Below, piece after piece: positions 10,755 through 23,362 of a stretch of DNA of 64,000 nt. The notes below the pieces were generated by a model, which worked only from the letters and a program-made list of their open reading frames with translations, was not told the DNA's origin and did not search any database. How positions within the stretch are numbered: the first letter of the stretch is position 1; each line of letters opens with the position of its first letter. The stretch is taken from the NCBI GenBank assembly GCA_963971425.1, contig OZ020517.1, positions 26,678,668 to 26,742,667 on the forward strand. Reading direction: 5' to 3'. The position numbers and the translations under genes were made by a program. Source of the stretch: Bryoerythrophyllum caledonicum (Eukaryota; Streptophyta; Bryopsida; Pottiales; Pottiaceae).

Positions 10755-12331
10755 CTATGCATCTAAGGTATGCGTTTTTTTTAGTGAGAAGGCTTCTAGT
10801 CCAAAGAGGTTGCGTGGTAGTTGGATAATTATGTTAGACATACATTTTGGCATGCTGCATACGGTTTTTTGTGTGGTAGTTATTTTGTGGTCCAGTTTTT
10901 TTATGGCGGACATTGAGTATGGTACCGCGTAGAAGCTGTATGCCACGCCCGGTCGTAAAACTGTGTCGATCATTTTTATTTTTTTGTTTCATAGTGGCCG
11001 GACAAGCTACTAGTTCTTTGCATTGTTTGATTAATTTTGTGGTGGTGGCATGAATTTGGGTTTTCCATTTTAGGGAGGGGACGAGACTTATTCCTACATA
11101 TGTGTATGGTTCGTTTTGGTGTAGAACGGATATTTGTTGGTTCCGGTAATTAATGTTAGAGGTTTGTATTAGGGCTTTGAATGCGGTGGGGTTTGTTTTT
11201 GATTTATTTGGGCATCTAGTGATGGCACATTTTGGGACCCCTACATCCATACCTGTCCATTTGCAGTACTTGTCTATTTTGTTAATTTGTATTTTTATGG
11301 CGTTGATTTTGTTGGTCATGGCCGCAAGGTCGTCCGCGTATGCCGTGGAGTTGATGGTGGTTTGTGATGTCCCGAATGTGTATCCATTGTTGCCTCTATC
11401 TAGCCATCTAAGTAGTGGTTCTAGGAATATAATAAATAAATATGGGCTTAGGGTATCTCCTTGTATTGTTCCCCTTTGGATGGCTATGGGTTTAGTTTTA
11501 CCAAAGTGTTCTCCTATGTAGGAAGTTGAGGATTCGGAGTATATATTTCCCACTAGTGCAGTGGCGTCTTTGGGGTATCCAAGGTCCGTCATTATGGCTA
11601 AAAGTCTAGCGTGGTCAATAGAGCCGAAGGCATTTTTAAAGTCGACATACAGTATAAATATGTCTTGGTTTGTAAATCGTGCATCTTCTAATGCGGCTAT
11701 TATTGTTTGGATTTGTCTAGCCGTGCTTCTTTCTGCGCGGAATCCTTCTTGACTATCATGCAGTATTTTATGTTTTTCGCCATATGATGATAGTATTGAT
11801 GTGAATGTGCTCGTAAATAGTTTATAGATGGTATTGGCTAGTGCGATGGGTCTATGGTTCGGTAGCATGGATGGATCTCCTTTTTTGTATAGTAGGATCG
11901 TTGCACTTGTTTTCCATGAAGTGGGGATTTGTCTTTGTTTGTAGCAGTGGGAGAAGAAGAGGTTTAGTAGTTTGTGGAACCTTGAGGGCATATTTTTTAG
12001 GATAGAGTTCGGTATGCGGTCCAGTCCGGGGGGCTTCGTTATTTCCTAGGTTACGTAGGCATGTGTCATATGTAGCTTGTTTAAAGTATGTGTGTAGTGG
12101 GGTTTCCGGGTCTCCTCTTGTTTCTAATGTGAATCCATCTAGGTCATGCCATGGATATTGTCGTACTGCGCATGTGCATGTAGTGCGGTGGTCCGGTTGA
12201 TAGTTGCATGTGTTTACCGTAGGTGTGTTGTTTTTTGTTTGTTGGTTAAATATTTCGTTTGCAATGTCTTCTGGGATAGTTAGTATATTGTTATATTGGT
12301 CGATGATGCAGTCTAATAGTGGGGACTCCAT
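10755..12331 (-). pseudogene. LINE B reverse transcriptase
   Basis: Reverse transcriptase of the non-LTR type. Motifs in order: LYKKGDPSMLPNHRPIALAN (motifs 1-2), FILYVDFKNAFGSIDHARL (motif A, catalytic Asp), QRGTIQGDTLSPYLFIIF (motif B), STAYADDLAA (motif C, the YADD box), GVPKCAI (D) and YVGISLVPSLKWK (E). The domain is split by a frameshift near 12040 (between LGNNEAP and PGLDRIPNSIL) and another near 10975, after which the correct frame continues as DTVLRPGVAYSFYAVPYS. The active-site residues are preserved. LINE C begins inside the same domain. Function is target-primed reverse transcription of the element RNA. Confidence 0.93.
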
Positions 12332-12487
12332 ATTTTGGAATATTCTTCTGTTTATTTTCTTGGGGCTAGTTTCATATAGTTGTCTGTATTTGGAGATGGT
12401 TTTTCGAATGTTTTCTTGGGTATGTTTGGTGGTGATTTTTCGGGCTTGTATGTTGGCATTTTTTGCAATTAATGCTATGTCATTTAT

Positions 12488-13871
12488 CTATGTGTCGTGA
12501 GGTAGGTGTATGGGGGGTGGATTAGGGATTTGTGTGTGTTGAAGGTTTTGGAGTTCGTTGAGAATAGGGTGGTTTCGCCATTGGGGATTGTTATGTACGA
12601 TTCTTATGGTTTTCCGTATGGTGTGGTAAATGGTTAGATGTTGTTTCCATGTTTTAGATAGTTTCCGGGGTAAATATCCACCTTGTTGTGATGTTCGATT
12701 TGTCATTTGTGGTATGGGTTGGGCTTTGCAAGTTTGTTCAATTGTATTGGATATGTTGTTGATGAGTGTATCTAGGGTGTGACAAGCTTCTTGCCATTGT
12801 GTTTGGAAAAGATGGTTATTAGATTTCAATTCGTTTATTAGGGAGTCCATGCGTAGTGAGTTTTCGTCAAAGAATTTTGTATTGAACAATTCTATGTTGT
12901 GTTGTGGGATGGGGTTGAGGATACGTATGTGGTCATTGTTTGTGTTGGTTGGTGTACGGTTTATAAATGTGTTGTTTGGCATGTGGAGTTGTATAGGTGA
13001 GTGATCAGAGTTCAGTTGAATGTTATTGTCTGTTGTGGAAGTAAATGTGGTATGGTTAGTTGCACGTACGTAGAATCCATCAATTAGGCTCCAGTTGTTA
13101 TAGTTGTATCCTCCTTGTCTAGAGTATGTAGTGTTTGTGGGAATATAATTGAAGTTTAGATTTTCAATAAATTGTTTCCATTGTAGGTCTATTATTTGTG
13201 GTGGTGTGTGTTGGTTTTGTTTTGTCTCTATTGAAGTCACCACATAAGATGTGGTTGTGGTTGGGATTGTTGGTGATATAGGTGGTGATATTAGTTTTGA
13301 TGTCCTCAGTGAGTCTGATGTCTTCGGGGTGGGATGGCATGTATATGTGGTGGATTAGCCATGATTGTAATGGGTGATTGGAGATTTCCATAATTTGGAG
13401 GTATGGGGATATGTTCATTGGGGTGGAGATTTTTGTAACATTGCTTGGAAAGGCGTAATTTTTGTGTACGAGGGTGAGGAAGCCCCCTCGGCCCGGTGAA
13501 TATAGTCTTCTTTATTGTATGCATCGTGTTAGGGCATGTGTATTATTGAAAATAAGTTTGTAGTCGGGAAATAGTCTTTGTATATATTTTATGGATTTTG
13601 TGGTCGATATTTTTGTTTCTTGTATGACTATGAGTGCGGGTGGTGTGTTAGTATATATATTTATGTTTTGTAGGTTTGGGAGCGCAGTGTTTAGGGATGA
13701 GGCATTCCATGTTATTATGTTTGTGTTGTTGTTCGTATGTGGGTTATGATTTTGTGGTGGGATGTAGTTTGGTGGTGGGGGTGGATGAGTGTATTCCGGG
13801 AGGGGGTTTAGGCATTTTAGTGCCTCGTTTATGATAGTGTTAGGGAGGTAGGGAAATCTTTGTTTTACCAT
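12488..13871 (-). pseudogene. LINE B EEP (apurinic-like) endonuclease
   Basis: Endonuclease/exonuclease/phosphatase domain spread over four overlapping open segments that change frame near 13515, 13410 and 13240. Visible motifs: IITWNASSLN (N-terminal Asn block), IVIQETKI (the QE block), LSKQCYKN, HIYMPSHP, HILCGDFNRD (GDFN block) and NSDHSPIQLHMP (SDH block). All main catalytic landmarks of the LINE EEP family are present. It would nick the target DNA to prime reverse transcription. The frame changes mean the copy is dead or the assembly has small indels. Confidence 0.88.
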
Positions 13872-14022
13872 GTCATTTGTTGGGGGTGTATTTAGGTTGT
13901 GTATAAAGTCATATAGTTCTTTGTTTATCGATGTGTTGTGGGTTATGATGTTTAAGTTGGATTCAAGAAATGTTGTGTGAGGATGTGGGGTACTAATGTG
14001 TCTTTCGGGGGGGTTTTGTAGA

Positions 14023-14358
14023 TTATGTAGAGTGAAAGAGTGTATTGGTCCATTGGGTTATGGTTTGATTTTGTGTGTTTAGGAGTTGATTGCAGAGGTC
14101 TATGTTGGGGTGTATAGTGATGGCTAGGGCATATAGAATGTGGGATGGAGGATATTCGTTGTGTTGGTTTATATATGTGGCAATATGTGGGTATGCGTTA
14201 TTATGTTGTTGATGTAATATATGTGTGGTTTTGGAAAGGGGGGCAAATTTTTGGGCAATGTGTTCGTATTCGGGTTGTAGTTTTATGGTATTTGGTATGA
14301 AATATGTTTTGGCATTCTTTTTGTGTGAAGTGGGGTGTCTTTTTAATACGTTCGGCAT
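14023..14358 (-). pseudogene. LINE B N-terminal region after the 2A motif
   Basis: A 111-residue open stretch beginning directly after the NPGP of the 2A-like motif, in the same frame. It is rich in His, Asn and Thr (QPEYEHIAQKFAPL, LHQQHNNAYPHIATYINQHN). I do not recognise a domain. If the 2A motif works, this would be the N-terminus of the endonuclease-RT protein. A stop or frame change at 14022 separates it from the EEP domain here. Confidence 0.5.
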
Positions 14359-14385
14359 AGGTCCTGGGTTAGTCTCTATGTCTCC
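14359..14385 (-). other. 2A-like ribosome-skipping motif GDIETNPGP
   Basis: On the minus strand codons GGA GAC ATA GAG ACT AAC CCA GGA CCT encode GDIETNPGP. It is preceded by the hydrophobic run YYKLLILIG, as in classical 2A peptides, and followed by Met. It fits the consensus D-(V/I)-E-x-N-P-G-P exactly. 2A motifs make the ribosome skip the Gly-Pro bond and are known in some animal and trypanosome non-LTR retrotransposons. No in-frame ATG lies upstream before an apparent stop near 14505, so initiation would need a non-AUG codon, or a frameshift has occurred in this copy. Confidence 0.8.
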
Positions 14386-14403
14386 TCCGATTAATATTAG
14401 TAG

Positions 14404-14756
14404 TTTGTAGTAGATGGGTTTTTTGTTTTGTTTAATTTTTTTTGTTTTTGTATGTGACTTTGGTGTTTTTTTGATTGTATGTATTTGTTTTTGTATGTGT
14501 TACGATTCACGCCGGCCTTCTTCGGAGACCGGTGTTCTTCTCTGTATGTGTTACGTTGATGGTGTGTTGTTGTCTTTGTGTGTGTATATGTATTTTGATT
14601 TGTTTTTATATTAGTATTTATTCGTATGTTCGTATTAGTATATGCCTCGGTTTTTGTCTCGGTGTTTGTATCAGTATCTTTGTTAGTATTCGTGTTATAA
14701 TTTGTACTAGTATACGTACTAGTATTCATATTGGTATTTGTATTAGTGTAAGTAGT
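14404..14756 (-). other. LINE B 5' UTR with stem-loop and degenerate repeats
   Basis: The outermost ~190 bp (14565-14756) consist of degenerate GTATTAG/GTATTCG-type repeats. A second copy of the terminal stem-loop motif lies at 14512-14532, inverted relative to the 3' copy at 7092-7112; the self-complementary nature of the hairpin explains the inversion. An A-rich coding-strand leader leads into the 2A motif. Confidence 0.6.
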
Positions 14757-14765
14757 ACACCCCCA
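14757..14765. repeat. Target-site duplication, right copy
   Basis: ACACCCCCA, the partner of 7069-7077, directly followed by the rest of LINE C. Confidence 0.9.
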
Positions 14766-17010
14766 CAATATAGAAGAAACACAATAAACAAAACAGTGGA
14801 CAAGACTTGCGGCCAAAAATGATCCAAACTCTACTTCTATTCTTATTATCTCACTAGACAATAACTAGTTCCAAATTTTTCACCCACATTAAGGACCATT
14901 CCCAAACTCCCACATCACAGCATTGTTCAAAGGAGACTCATTACCATATGAAGAATCCACTTTACCATCCAAATTACTAAATAAACCAAGGTTTGAGCCA
15001 TCTACCATACAAATACTATGCATACACCATCAAAACAATAATATTAATACCTCAGAACAATTTGCCACACATACCTCCATAACAAATAACCTCAACATAT
15101 GCCGACTATAAACAAAAATAGCTCCCTATACATCGCTTCAAACTCCGGTGAATTGTAACAAAAAATGGTATGCCAACAAACCACAACCAACTTAGATATG
15201 CCAACACAACACAAAACCACTCCACTACACCACCACACCACCATCCCTAACCACATATTGTGACCATATTTCCTTAAAATTTGCCCTTGCATGTAGTCAG
15301 TGCACAGATGGTTCGTTCAAAGAATCAACAGAAGTCAGCCCACGGCATTAGCATAGAGAGAAAGTTGGAAATGCATATACAACTTAACCAAAGAAATAAA
15401 AATATCCAAAAGACTTCATGGACTTCAAAATATCCTCAGAGCAGAAATGATGGCCCTCAATAAAACCCTCCAAATTATCACTACAAAATACACTAATGAA
15501 CCCGCACACATCTTTACAGATTGTATAAACGTATTATATCTATTAAATACACAAATAACACAACCCACCCTGCCCAATAGCCACCCCGACCACGCCATAC
15601 TAACATCTATGGTTCAAATGCTACAAAATTGTACACAAATTACAACCATCTATAATGTTAGAGCACATGTCAATATAGAAGGTAACAAACAAGCAGGTAA
15701 ACTAGCTATAGAAGGTCTAGGTAAATCCCATAGAAATGCCAAAGGTCCGCATGAACACGGCCGAGCTACCCCATACTACCTTCAAAGAGAAAGTTGGCGT
15801 TGTATAGAAAACACCCTGGACAAAGGCCCCATTAGATTTTTGAATAAATACCTCAAAAGACAAGATTTAATCAACAACCTTGACTTAATCTTGAAAAGTC
15901 TCCTAACATAGACAAGTGGACTGGTAATAACGACATTGATAACAAACACTCTACAAACTTTTGGAAAAATTCCACAATTATAGATTCACAAAAACCATGC
16001 CTTATCAAATTTTCTACTGGACAATATATGGGAAATGCCTGCAAACAACTTTTCTTTGGAATAGAAAGATTCCTATCCATAAGATGCCCAATATGAACCT
16101 CCACGGACCCGAACACATGGTTACACGTACTCCTCAAATGCCAAAACCATCATATACACTCCCTAATTGTCAAAAGGCACAATAAAACGGTATGGAAAAT
16201 CTGTAAACTAATAATATCCTCTAGTAAATGACAATGCTTTATACTTATGAACGCCGGAACTTTCAACAACAAACGACAAGAAAATATGGTCCCTTCATAA
16301 CTACTTCCATGCACATGTAGAAACTACAGATGTCACTATAATGTCAGATTTAAACCAGACATACTATGTCTCAAAGGACTACCATATAATGACCCTCCAC
16401 GGGACCACATAAATACAAACCTTATTATCCAATTTATCAAATTCAAATATTGTAATAATAGATGTTCCCCGCAAGCAATCGAAAATAAAATTAATAAATA
16501 CCATGCACTTATTAATGGCATTGGTGCTCTTGGATGGAAAGTTGACCCTCTTATTGTCATCACTGTTGGAGCTAGAGCTGCTACCTTTATTCCCTCTATG
16601 ACAAGTCTCAAAAAAACATTTAATATCCCCACTAATCCAATCAAAAAGACATTCACAAAAATTAACACCATTGCTATCCAACATGTGATGTCCAATATAC
16701 TCCTACACAATCAAAAAATTGAAAATAACCAACCTCTCATATAATTAAATGATATCCCTTAAAACCTCTCAAAAGCACACTTTTAACCTTTACATATCAC
16801 CTCTTCAAATTGAATCTTGTGGCTCTAATTGGTCCCTAGAGGCTAATCCTTGGTTATTGGTATTGATTACGGATTACATAGTGTCTACCCTTAAGAGGGA
16901 GGAGTAGTTCCACATTACTAAACCTATGTCTAGTGGACATTGACTTAGTGGTGGAACAAACGGACACTTTATTCACTCCGGCCCCCTTCAGAGATCTTAG
17001 TTATTTAAAT
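14757..17010 (+). mobile_element. LINE C, downstream half (RNase H to 3' UTR)
   Basis: Resumes the interrupted frame (HPHNIEET, then RLAAKNDPNSTS). It carries a worn RNase H: IFTDCINVLYLL and VRAHVNIEGNKQAGKLAIEG in the open stretch 15447-15911. Here the DKLAKEG of LINE B has become GKLAIEG, losing the final catalytic Asp. Next come the zinc-knuckle region around 16080-16180 (MPNMNLHGPEHMVTRTPQMP in a shifted frame) and the C-terminal region 16245-16740. The 3' UTR shares CATAGTGTCTACC and GTGGTGGAACAA with LINEs A and B and ends near 17010. It is clearly older and more decayed than LINE B. Confidence 0.85.
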
Positions 17011-20000
17011 TTACCTATGTGATTGCTTAAGAGTTAAATCATGGAGTTTTAAAGGTATAATGTAACTTATATTCTTGTTCTCTATAGTCGATATACAATA
17101 GAAATCAGTTTATGCATATAGATTTGTAGAAGCTTGTTCCACATTTGAATCATTCTATGTTTTTCTAGTTCATATTTTCACTGAAAACTTTGTGCTTTAT
17201 GCTTGTTACAACTATATGCCCTTGTGATTGTGTTCTTGCTATTTTATAAAAGTTATTGTAGATTTGGTAGCCCATTTTGTAAAGAAGTTTCTTTTGTACA
17301 ACTATTCAACTAGCTTTAAATTAGATTTGTATATCAGTATTCAAAAGCAAATACATAGTACATTACAACAATTATCTTTATAGATTCATCTATTTTTGTG
17401 CAAAAATGTCTTTATCTTTATTTTTAGATTGTCTAGATGTGACTTTCAAGTATGAAAAGGTTGAAATCCTTTGCTTCAAAGCAAAAATGGCTGCACAAGA
17501 AGCTACATTCACGTCATATATTTTGGAAACAGAATGCTTTCCATTTTTTGCCACCAAACTTGTTTACTGCTCTAATTTCTTGAACACAATACAATAATGT
17601 ATTCATGAGACATGGATTTCCTCTGATATTATTGTAATATACAATATGATGAAAATCTAAGTAATACAAAAAGTCATAAATAATTGAATCAATTAATTCA
17701 TTTCATTAATAACATTATGAAAGGTATATCATGATATAAGCAACAAAATTATAAATGATTTTGATGCAAATATGATTATGCAAAACATACAATTATGTCA
17801 ATGGATAATAATAATAATAAAACTTTACCCTTCTCAATTTCAATGTCTCATATATATTTTGGAAACTCTATTTTTATTTGCATCCTGTTTTTATTTACAA
17901 TCAAGTTATATTTAGTTGAATATTATTTTTAACTTCTTAATAATCATAATATTAGACAAATTATAATATTCTATAGTTGAAAACGAAAAGGAAATTGAAT
18001 AAATATTTTATGTTATGTCCGTAAGTAAATATTTTGATTCAATTCAGAAATATCACATTATTACAAAAAAAATCTTCAAAATAAAATAAGTTTTGAAATA
18101 TCAAATAAAGAATAATTTTGATTTGGTATCAAATTATTGTAACTCATTTATTTTTACATGATAGTTATTATAACTCTTATATTGTAATATAGCTGTACAT
18201 AAATTTTAAATGTCATGATAAAGAATGAATAATCCATACTTAATATGAATAATTAGTATCACAATAAATCTACATAATTATGAATTTTTTTTTTAATATT
18301 CCAAAATCCATTGGTGCTTGATATAGGATAGAATACCATGAAGATTTAGGCATTATTTGTGGCAAGCATCAAAGAGTGTGTGAATAAGCACTTCAGCCCA
18401 ACAATATACTTCATAGCGGATGGGTTCAAAAATGGGGTGTAAAAAATCTCGATCACTACTATACGCTATAGAAAGTATGAATTCATGGTCTTTGGTGTTG
18501 TACTTTAATATTGAATTTGTCATGGAATTGAAATTGTCCAAAATCCATAAATGTTTGGTAATATGATTTTGTTTAGTAAGTGCCGTGGAACATGCATGAT
18601 TAGTCTCAAGAGCTAGCATTTCATGTGTTTAATATGTTAACAAATATTTGTGAATTTACTAAGTATAAATGCATAAAGCACAATAGCATTTTTCACCAAA
18701 ACTATTCCGAAATTGCCTCTTTACAATGAGATATTATGAGGCTTATTTAAACAACTCTTTACTAGTTTCAACCACAAGATTTTGAAATTTAGTACTACAA
18801 GAAGACAATGAAAAAATTCGTAAACTTTGACTAAGTGTAGTAAGATATATGCATTTGAAGGTTGCAATATAATATTTTTCCTACCATGTGCGGACAAGGA
18901 TAGCATACTTTGATAGTTATGCCATACATTCTTATCTAAGAGCATATATGGTGTCTTTTGTCATGCATGGTTAGTTGAAGCACGCTCTCTATATATGAAA
19001 GAATACAATTTCTTTGTGTCCGTTCAGAACATCCATCGGTTTATCAAATGTAAATAATGGATATATAAAGTACATAACATGTATATAACCGGTATACTTG
19101 ATTTTTGCATTTACATACTTGTACTTACTTAACTAGAAATTACCCTTGGCATGTCGGAGACGACAAGGTATCTACTACTATATAATAAATATCAATCTTC
19201 ACCAAACCTTATTTTTTTTCATTAATCCCTTCACTTTGCGGGCATAAAGGGGTGTTCAAATAATAATTTTAAATTTGGAATTAATTTTACAATCATGATA
19301 AGCACAAAATTTTAATAATCATAAATTTGACAAAAGAATTAGGTTGATATAATCAATTAATGTATAAGTAAGTTTTGAAATATATGTACTTAATATCTAC
19401 CGATACCCACCAAATGGTGGTGTGGAGGTGATTCATAGACCAAAGTGAAATGAAAGTCAATACACAACTTAATAAACTAATTAAAATAATCAACAAGAAT
19501 AATATACAATTTGAAATCTACGTTATTGTGCAAACTAAATAGATGGAGCATTTAAATATCCATACTACTAAAATTATTTTGATTTATTTATTATGTACAA
19601 ATAAATTAAATATTGGTTAAAAATGCTTGTTTGATTTCCGTTTGTAATTTTTAATGTTTAAAGACTTTGTATTGTTAATTTCATTTTAGAATCTATTAAT
19701 TTTTAAAAATATAACTTTAAATGCCATGTAACTCCGCCATGGCCTTGCTAGCTTCATGCGCATTAATTTGCTAGCTTTGGAGGCTTTCAAATCTATTGTC
19801 TATAAGTATTAAATGCTTTTGCAATGTGAGGAGCCATAGTCTACGTATAATTCCATGAAGGCAATCCCTTTGACCTTGCATTCTTTATTTAACTTTTAAT
19901 CCATCTTTTAATTGATTCATGGAAAATAGATTTTAAACTAATTTAATTTTAAAAATTCACATTTTGCACAAATTATCATTCTAATCTTATAAAATATTAT

Positions 20001-23000
20001 TTTAAAAATTGATTTAATAAATATTAAGATAAGAATAATAATGCATCTTATGGAATTTGGAACAAGAAAATAATTTGAATACAAATTATTTTTTGGATTT
20101 ATTACCATTGTTAAAAAATCATGGTAAGCATGGTTTTTAATGCTTCATTTTTTATTCTTCCATAGTCTAGCCTTTTTGAAAGTTCTCTCTTATCAGAATT
20201 TGCACTCGCTTTTTTGTTCATCTTCATGCAAATCAAAATAGGAAAAGACCATCAAATACAAGCATATTCAAGCAAACCAACACCTGCAGAGCTCATGACA
20301 CTTCAAAACATTACAATATATTCACCTCCATGAGCAAGAAGTCCATTATCATTGTAGTTGATTTGAAAACCTTTGAGATGACCTAGCAAATAAGAATTTT
20401 TCATTGGCCACCTTTGAGCTTGAAATTAGGTCATTATCAAATACACAAGGATAAGAAACTCTTCATTCTAAACCTTAAATCCAAACATCAATACACACCT
20501 CACATGATCTTTGCAAAAACTCACAAAAGCTTGTCAGGTACTCAAGTATTATTCACAATATCAATCATTTCCAGTACACAAGGATTTAAATCTAAAATCA
20601 TCTCATACCGCAAGTGAGAATTTGCAAAAACTATTCTATACTGAAATCAACTATATCAACACCTCTTTTTGATAGTCAAAGATAAGAAAATCTAAAATCC
20701 TAAACCCTAAGACCAATACACACACCTCAAGTGATCTTTGATCCAATTTAGAAGAATAACCTTAACACCACCCATGCGAAGCCTGTAGTGACGCAAATAT
20801 GCTTTCAGATGGTACACTGTGAGCTTACACAAATCACCTTCTTCTATATAGATCCATGGTACATCATTCACAAATCATGGCGATCATATCACTGCAAATT
20901 TGATGAACCATCACTCACCCGTGAGAACTTTATCAACTTCAGCCTATAATGTTGCACCATTGTTTGTAAGACTCTTGTTAAGCACTACTTGTTCCTCTTC
21001 AACAATCCATTGTGTGAAGAATCGTTGGTGTCACTGGAAACGATCCAAAAAGTTTGGGTTACAAGAACAAAATTGACAATTGTGCCAATTTTGCAAGCAA
21101 ATGTTAAAATGATCCAAGAAGTATTGTAAAATTCATTCAATCCAAAGGTGAATCAGAAGGTGAAGGTTGTATTTGTAGATGAAAATTTAAAGAGAGGGAA
21201 TAATTGGTTCTTACAAAGGGACAAATTCCCAAAGGATTTTGAAGACATTTCATCTCAAAATCTATTTTAAAATGGTCTTAGTAGCTTCTACAAAGCTATA
21301 CCTAATATTACAAGAAATTACATAAAGTTGACAACAAGTAAGGAACTATAAGTGAGTGAAAACGGCTTGGTTGCTTAGATTTTGGAATTGAAAGTTGTTA
21401 CAATAGTCAAAGATGATGCATCTGCCAAATTGAAGAACTTGAAGAACTTGAAGCAAATTGAATCAAGAAACTCAAATCAGGAAACATGTTAAAGCAATGG
21501 TTCAGGTTGTTTACGAAGCTCAAATTTTCAAATTGAAAATATTTGGTTTTGAAATTATTTTATCAAATAACCTCCTATTATAACTTTAAAAAAATTAATT
21601 ATCTTTAATTTTGTCAATTAGACACTATTATGTGTTTTATTCCTCATTTATTTTTTCAAGACTTTATATTGTTAAGTAGATTCCAATGATGTTAATTTAG
21701 AAATTAAATACAAACACTAAAATCAAATACTTTCTACACAGTCTTGAAGCTAAAATCATAAATCATAAATTCAAGACAACAACACATTTGAAATTGTGAT
21801 ATAACATTCTTTAATTTTGTTCTAAATTGAAACATCCTACAATTTATTAAACATTTAACACATTTGAATGCTCCATCTTGATGGATATGCATGATTAGAC
21901 ATTATTAGTTAGTGATTCAATATTCAAGTATGATTTAATATTAAAAATTGTATCAAGAAACCAAAATTTTATAACTAAAAAGTTCCATTAAAAAGCTATT
22001 AAAATCTGTAATCATTAAATTTGAATTAAAATCAATTTTCATTGAAGTAATGCACCAAGCTTTATAATATGTTAAAGTTATATTTAAAATTATGAGCAAT
22101 TGATAAAAATCAAAGTCAAGTAGTATAGAACCAATATTAGTCCGGAAATTTTAATTTTGGTGATACACTTTGGTACTAAAGATTGTTTCTCTTATAACAA
22201 TTCTAAACTATGTTCAAAGGTACGTTTTATATCATCATTTTAATTGAATCTCTCTAGGACAATTATGGTGCAAGATTCTATGCAATGTATGTATTATATA
22301 AAATTTATTTTATAATCATGATTATAAAATTTCAAATAATGGATAGAATCAAGTAAAAGTATTACTCCAAGGACATTTGAAGGAAGGAAATTTTAGATGT
22401 TTCAACCATATATAGAATTTTAGTTGCATCTCCTTTTTGGTTTGTGTCTATCAAAAACATAACAATTTAACATATAAAGATAAGGATAAAATGATAAAAA
22501 TTGTATAATTTCAATATTTTGGTCTTTTTGATTCATTGAAGCCATTTAAAGCATAGAAGCCATTTGATCAAAGCCATGTATTTTTTTTGGTATGAAGATA
22601 GACAACTATCAATCCATTCCAAGTTGTAGAGGTGGATACATTATCTTCATCTTCAAGTAGTTCTATGACATATCAATGAATTTCTAATTTTGATAAATTA
22701 AAAGATTTACACTAAAATAATGATTAAGAATTATATATTTAAAAAAAATTACTTGACTAATGGTGATAATTCTTATGATACTATGAGAGTGGCTTAGAGT
22801 TTCATTCGGATCCAAAATCCATCCAATTGAGAACCGTCGGACGTTAACTGTTCATTGCAAAAACGACCAATGTTCCAGACAAACATATGACAAATTGTTT
22901 TTGTTATATATGGAGATTATTAATATTCCGTAATAAAATTAAATTTAGAATGAAGTTTATTTCTATCCTATATATAAATGAACAAGTAGATCTTCATCAT

Positions 23001-23360
23001 CTTAATGGGACGAAGGCAATCCTTACTTAAGAAAATGTATGTAAATGTAAATACCAAATATACCCGTTATATATCCATTATGCTTGTTATATACTTGTTT
23101 TATCCGTTACATACTTCACATACCTGTTATTTACTTTATTTACATATTAATTTCTTTATATCTCCGTTATATACCCGGATACTCTAGATTTGGCTTCATA
23201 GGATTTCATCCGTTTACTTTCATACGTAGAGATTTTATCATATAGTAATTGGAAAATTGTATACTTTTCAACTAGATCTAAAATTTAATTAGTGTTTTTT
23301 TTCAATACCATACATCCATATATTTGAAGATGTATTCAAGTTATACAGATTAAAAAAAAT
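17011..23360. other. AT-rich intergenic region without a supported gene
   Basis: About 6.3 kb of AT-rich sequence. Short open frames (for example 18353-18619 and 18721-18945 on the minus strand) show no recognisable motif. Two segments, 19020-19135 and 23035-23190, share TAAATGTAAATA and repeated CGTTATATAC/ACCGGTATAC words in opposite orientation and may be pieces of one repeat family. I see no RNA gene or intact transposon. Confidence 0.5.
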
Positions 23361-23362
23361 GA

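Larger units (their letters stand above)
7078..14756 (-). mobile_element. LINE B: 7.68-kb non-LTR retrotransposon (2A, EEP, RT, RNase H, zinc knuckle)
   Basis: A full-length or nearly full-length minus-strand non-LTR retrotransposon inserted into LINE C with a 9-bp target duplication. In coding order: 5' UTR (14756-14404), 2A-like motif (14385-14359), N-terminal region (14358-14023), EEP endonuclease (~13871-12488), reverse transcriptase (~12331-10755), linker (~10740-9300), RNase H (~8850-8300), zinc knuckle and C-terminus (8089-7328), 3' UTR ending in a GATTCTTCTTCTTC tail at 7078. The domain order resembles I-type and RNase H-bearing LINEs. The coding strand is strikingly A/C-rich and G-poor. 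Several single-base frameshifts (for example near 12040 and 10975) break the reading frame, so this copy is probably inactive although its insertion is younger than C. Confidence 0.9.

Noticed and set aside
19155..19260. Possible Helitron 5' end (TCTACTACTATATAATAA)
   Set aside because: No 3' hairpin with CTRR end and no Rep/helicase sequence was found; the word alone is weak in AT-rich DNA.
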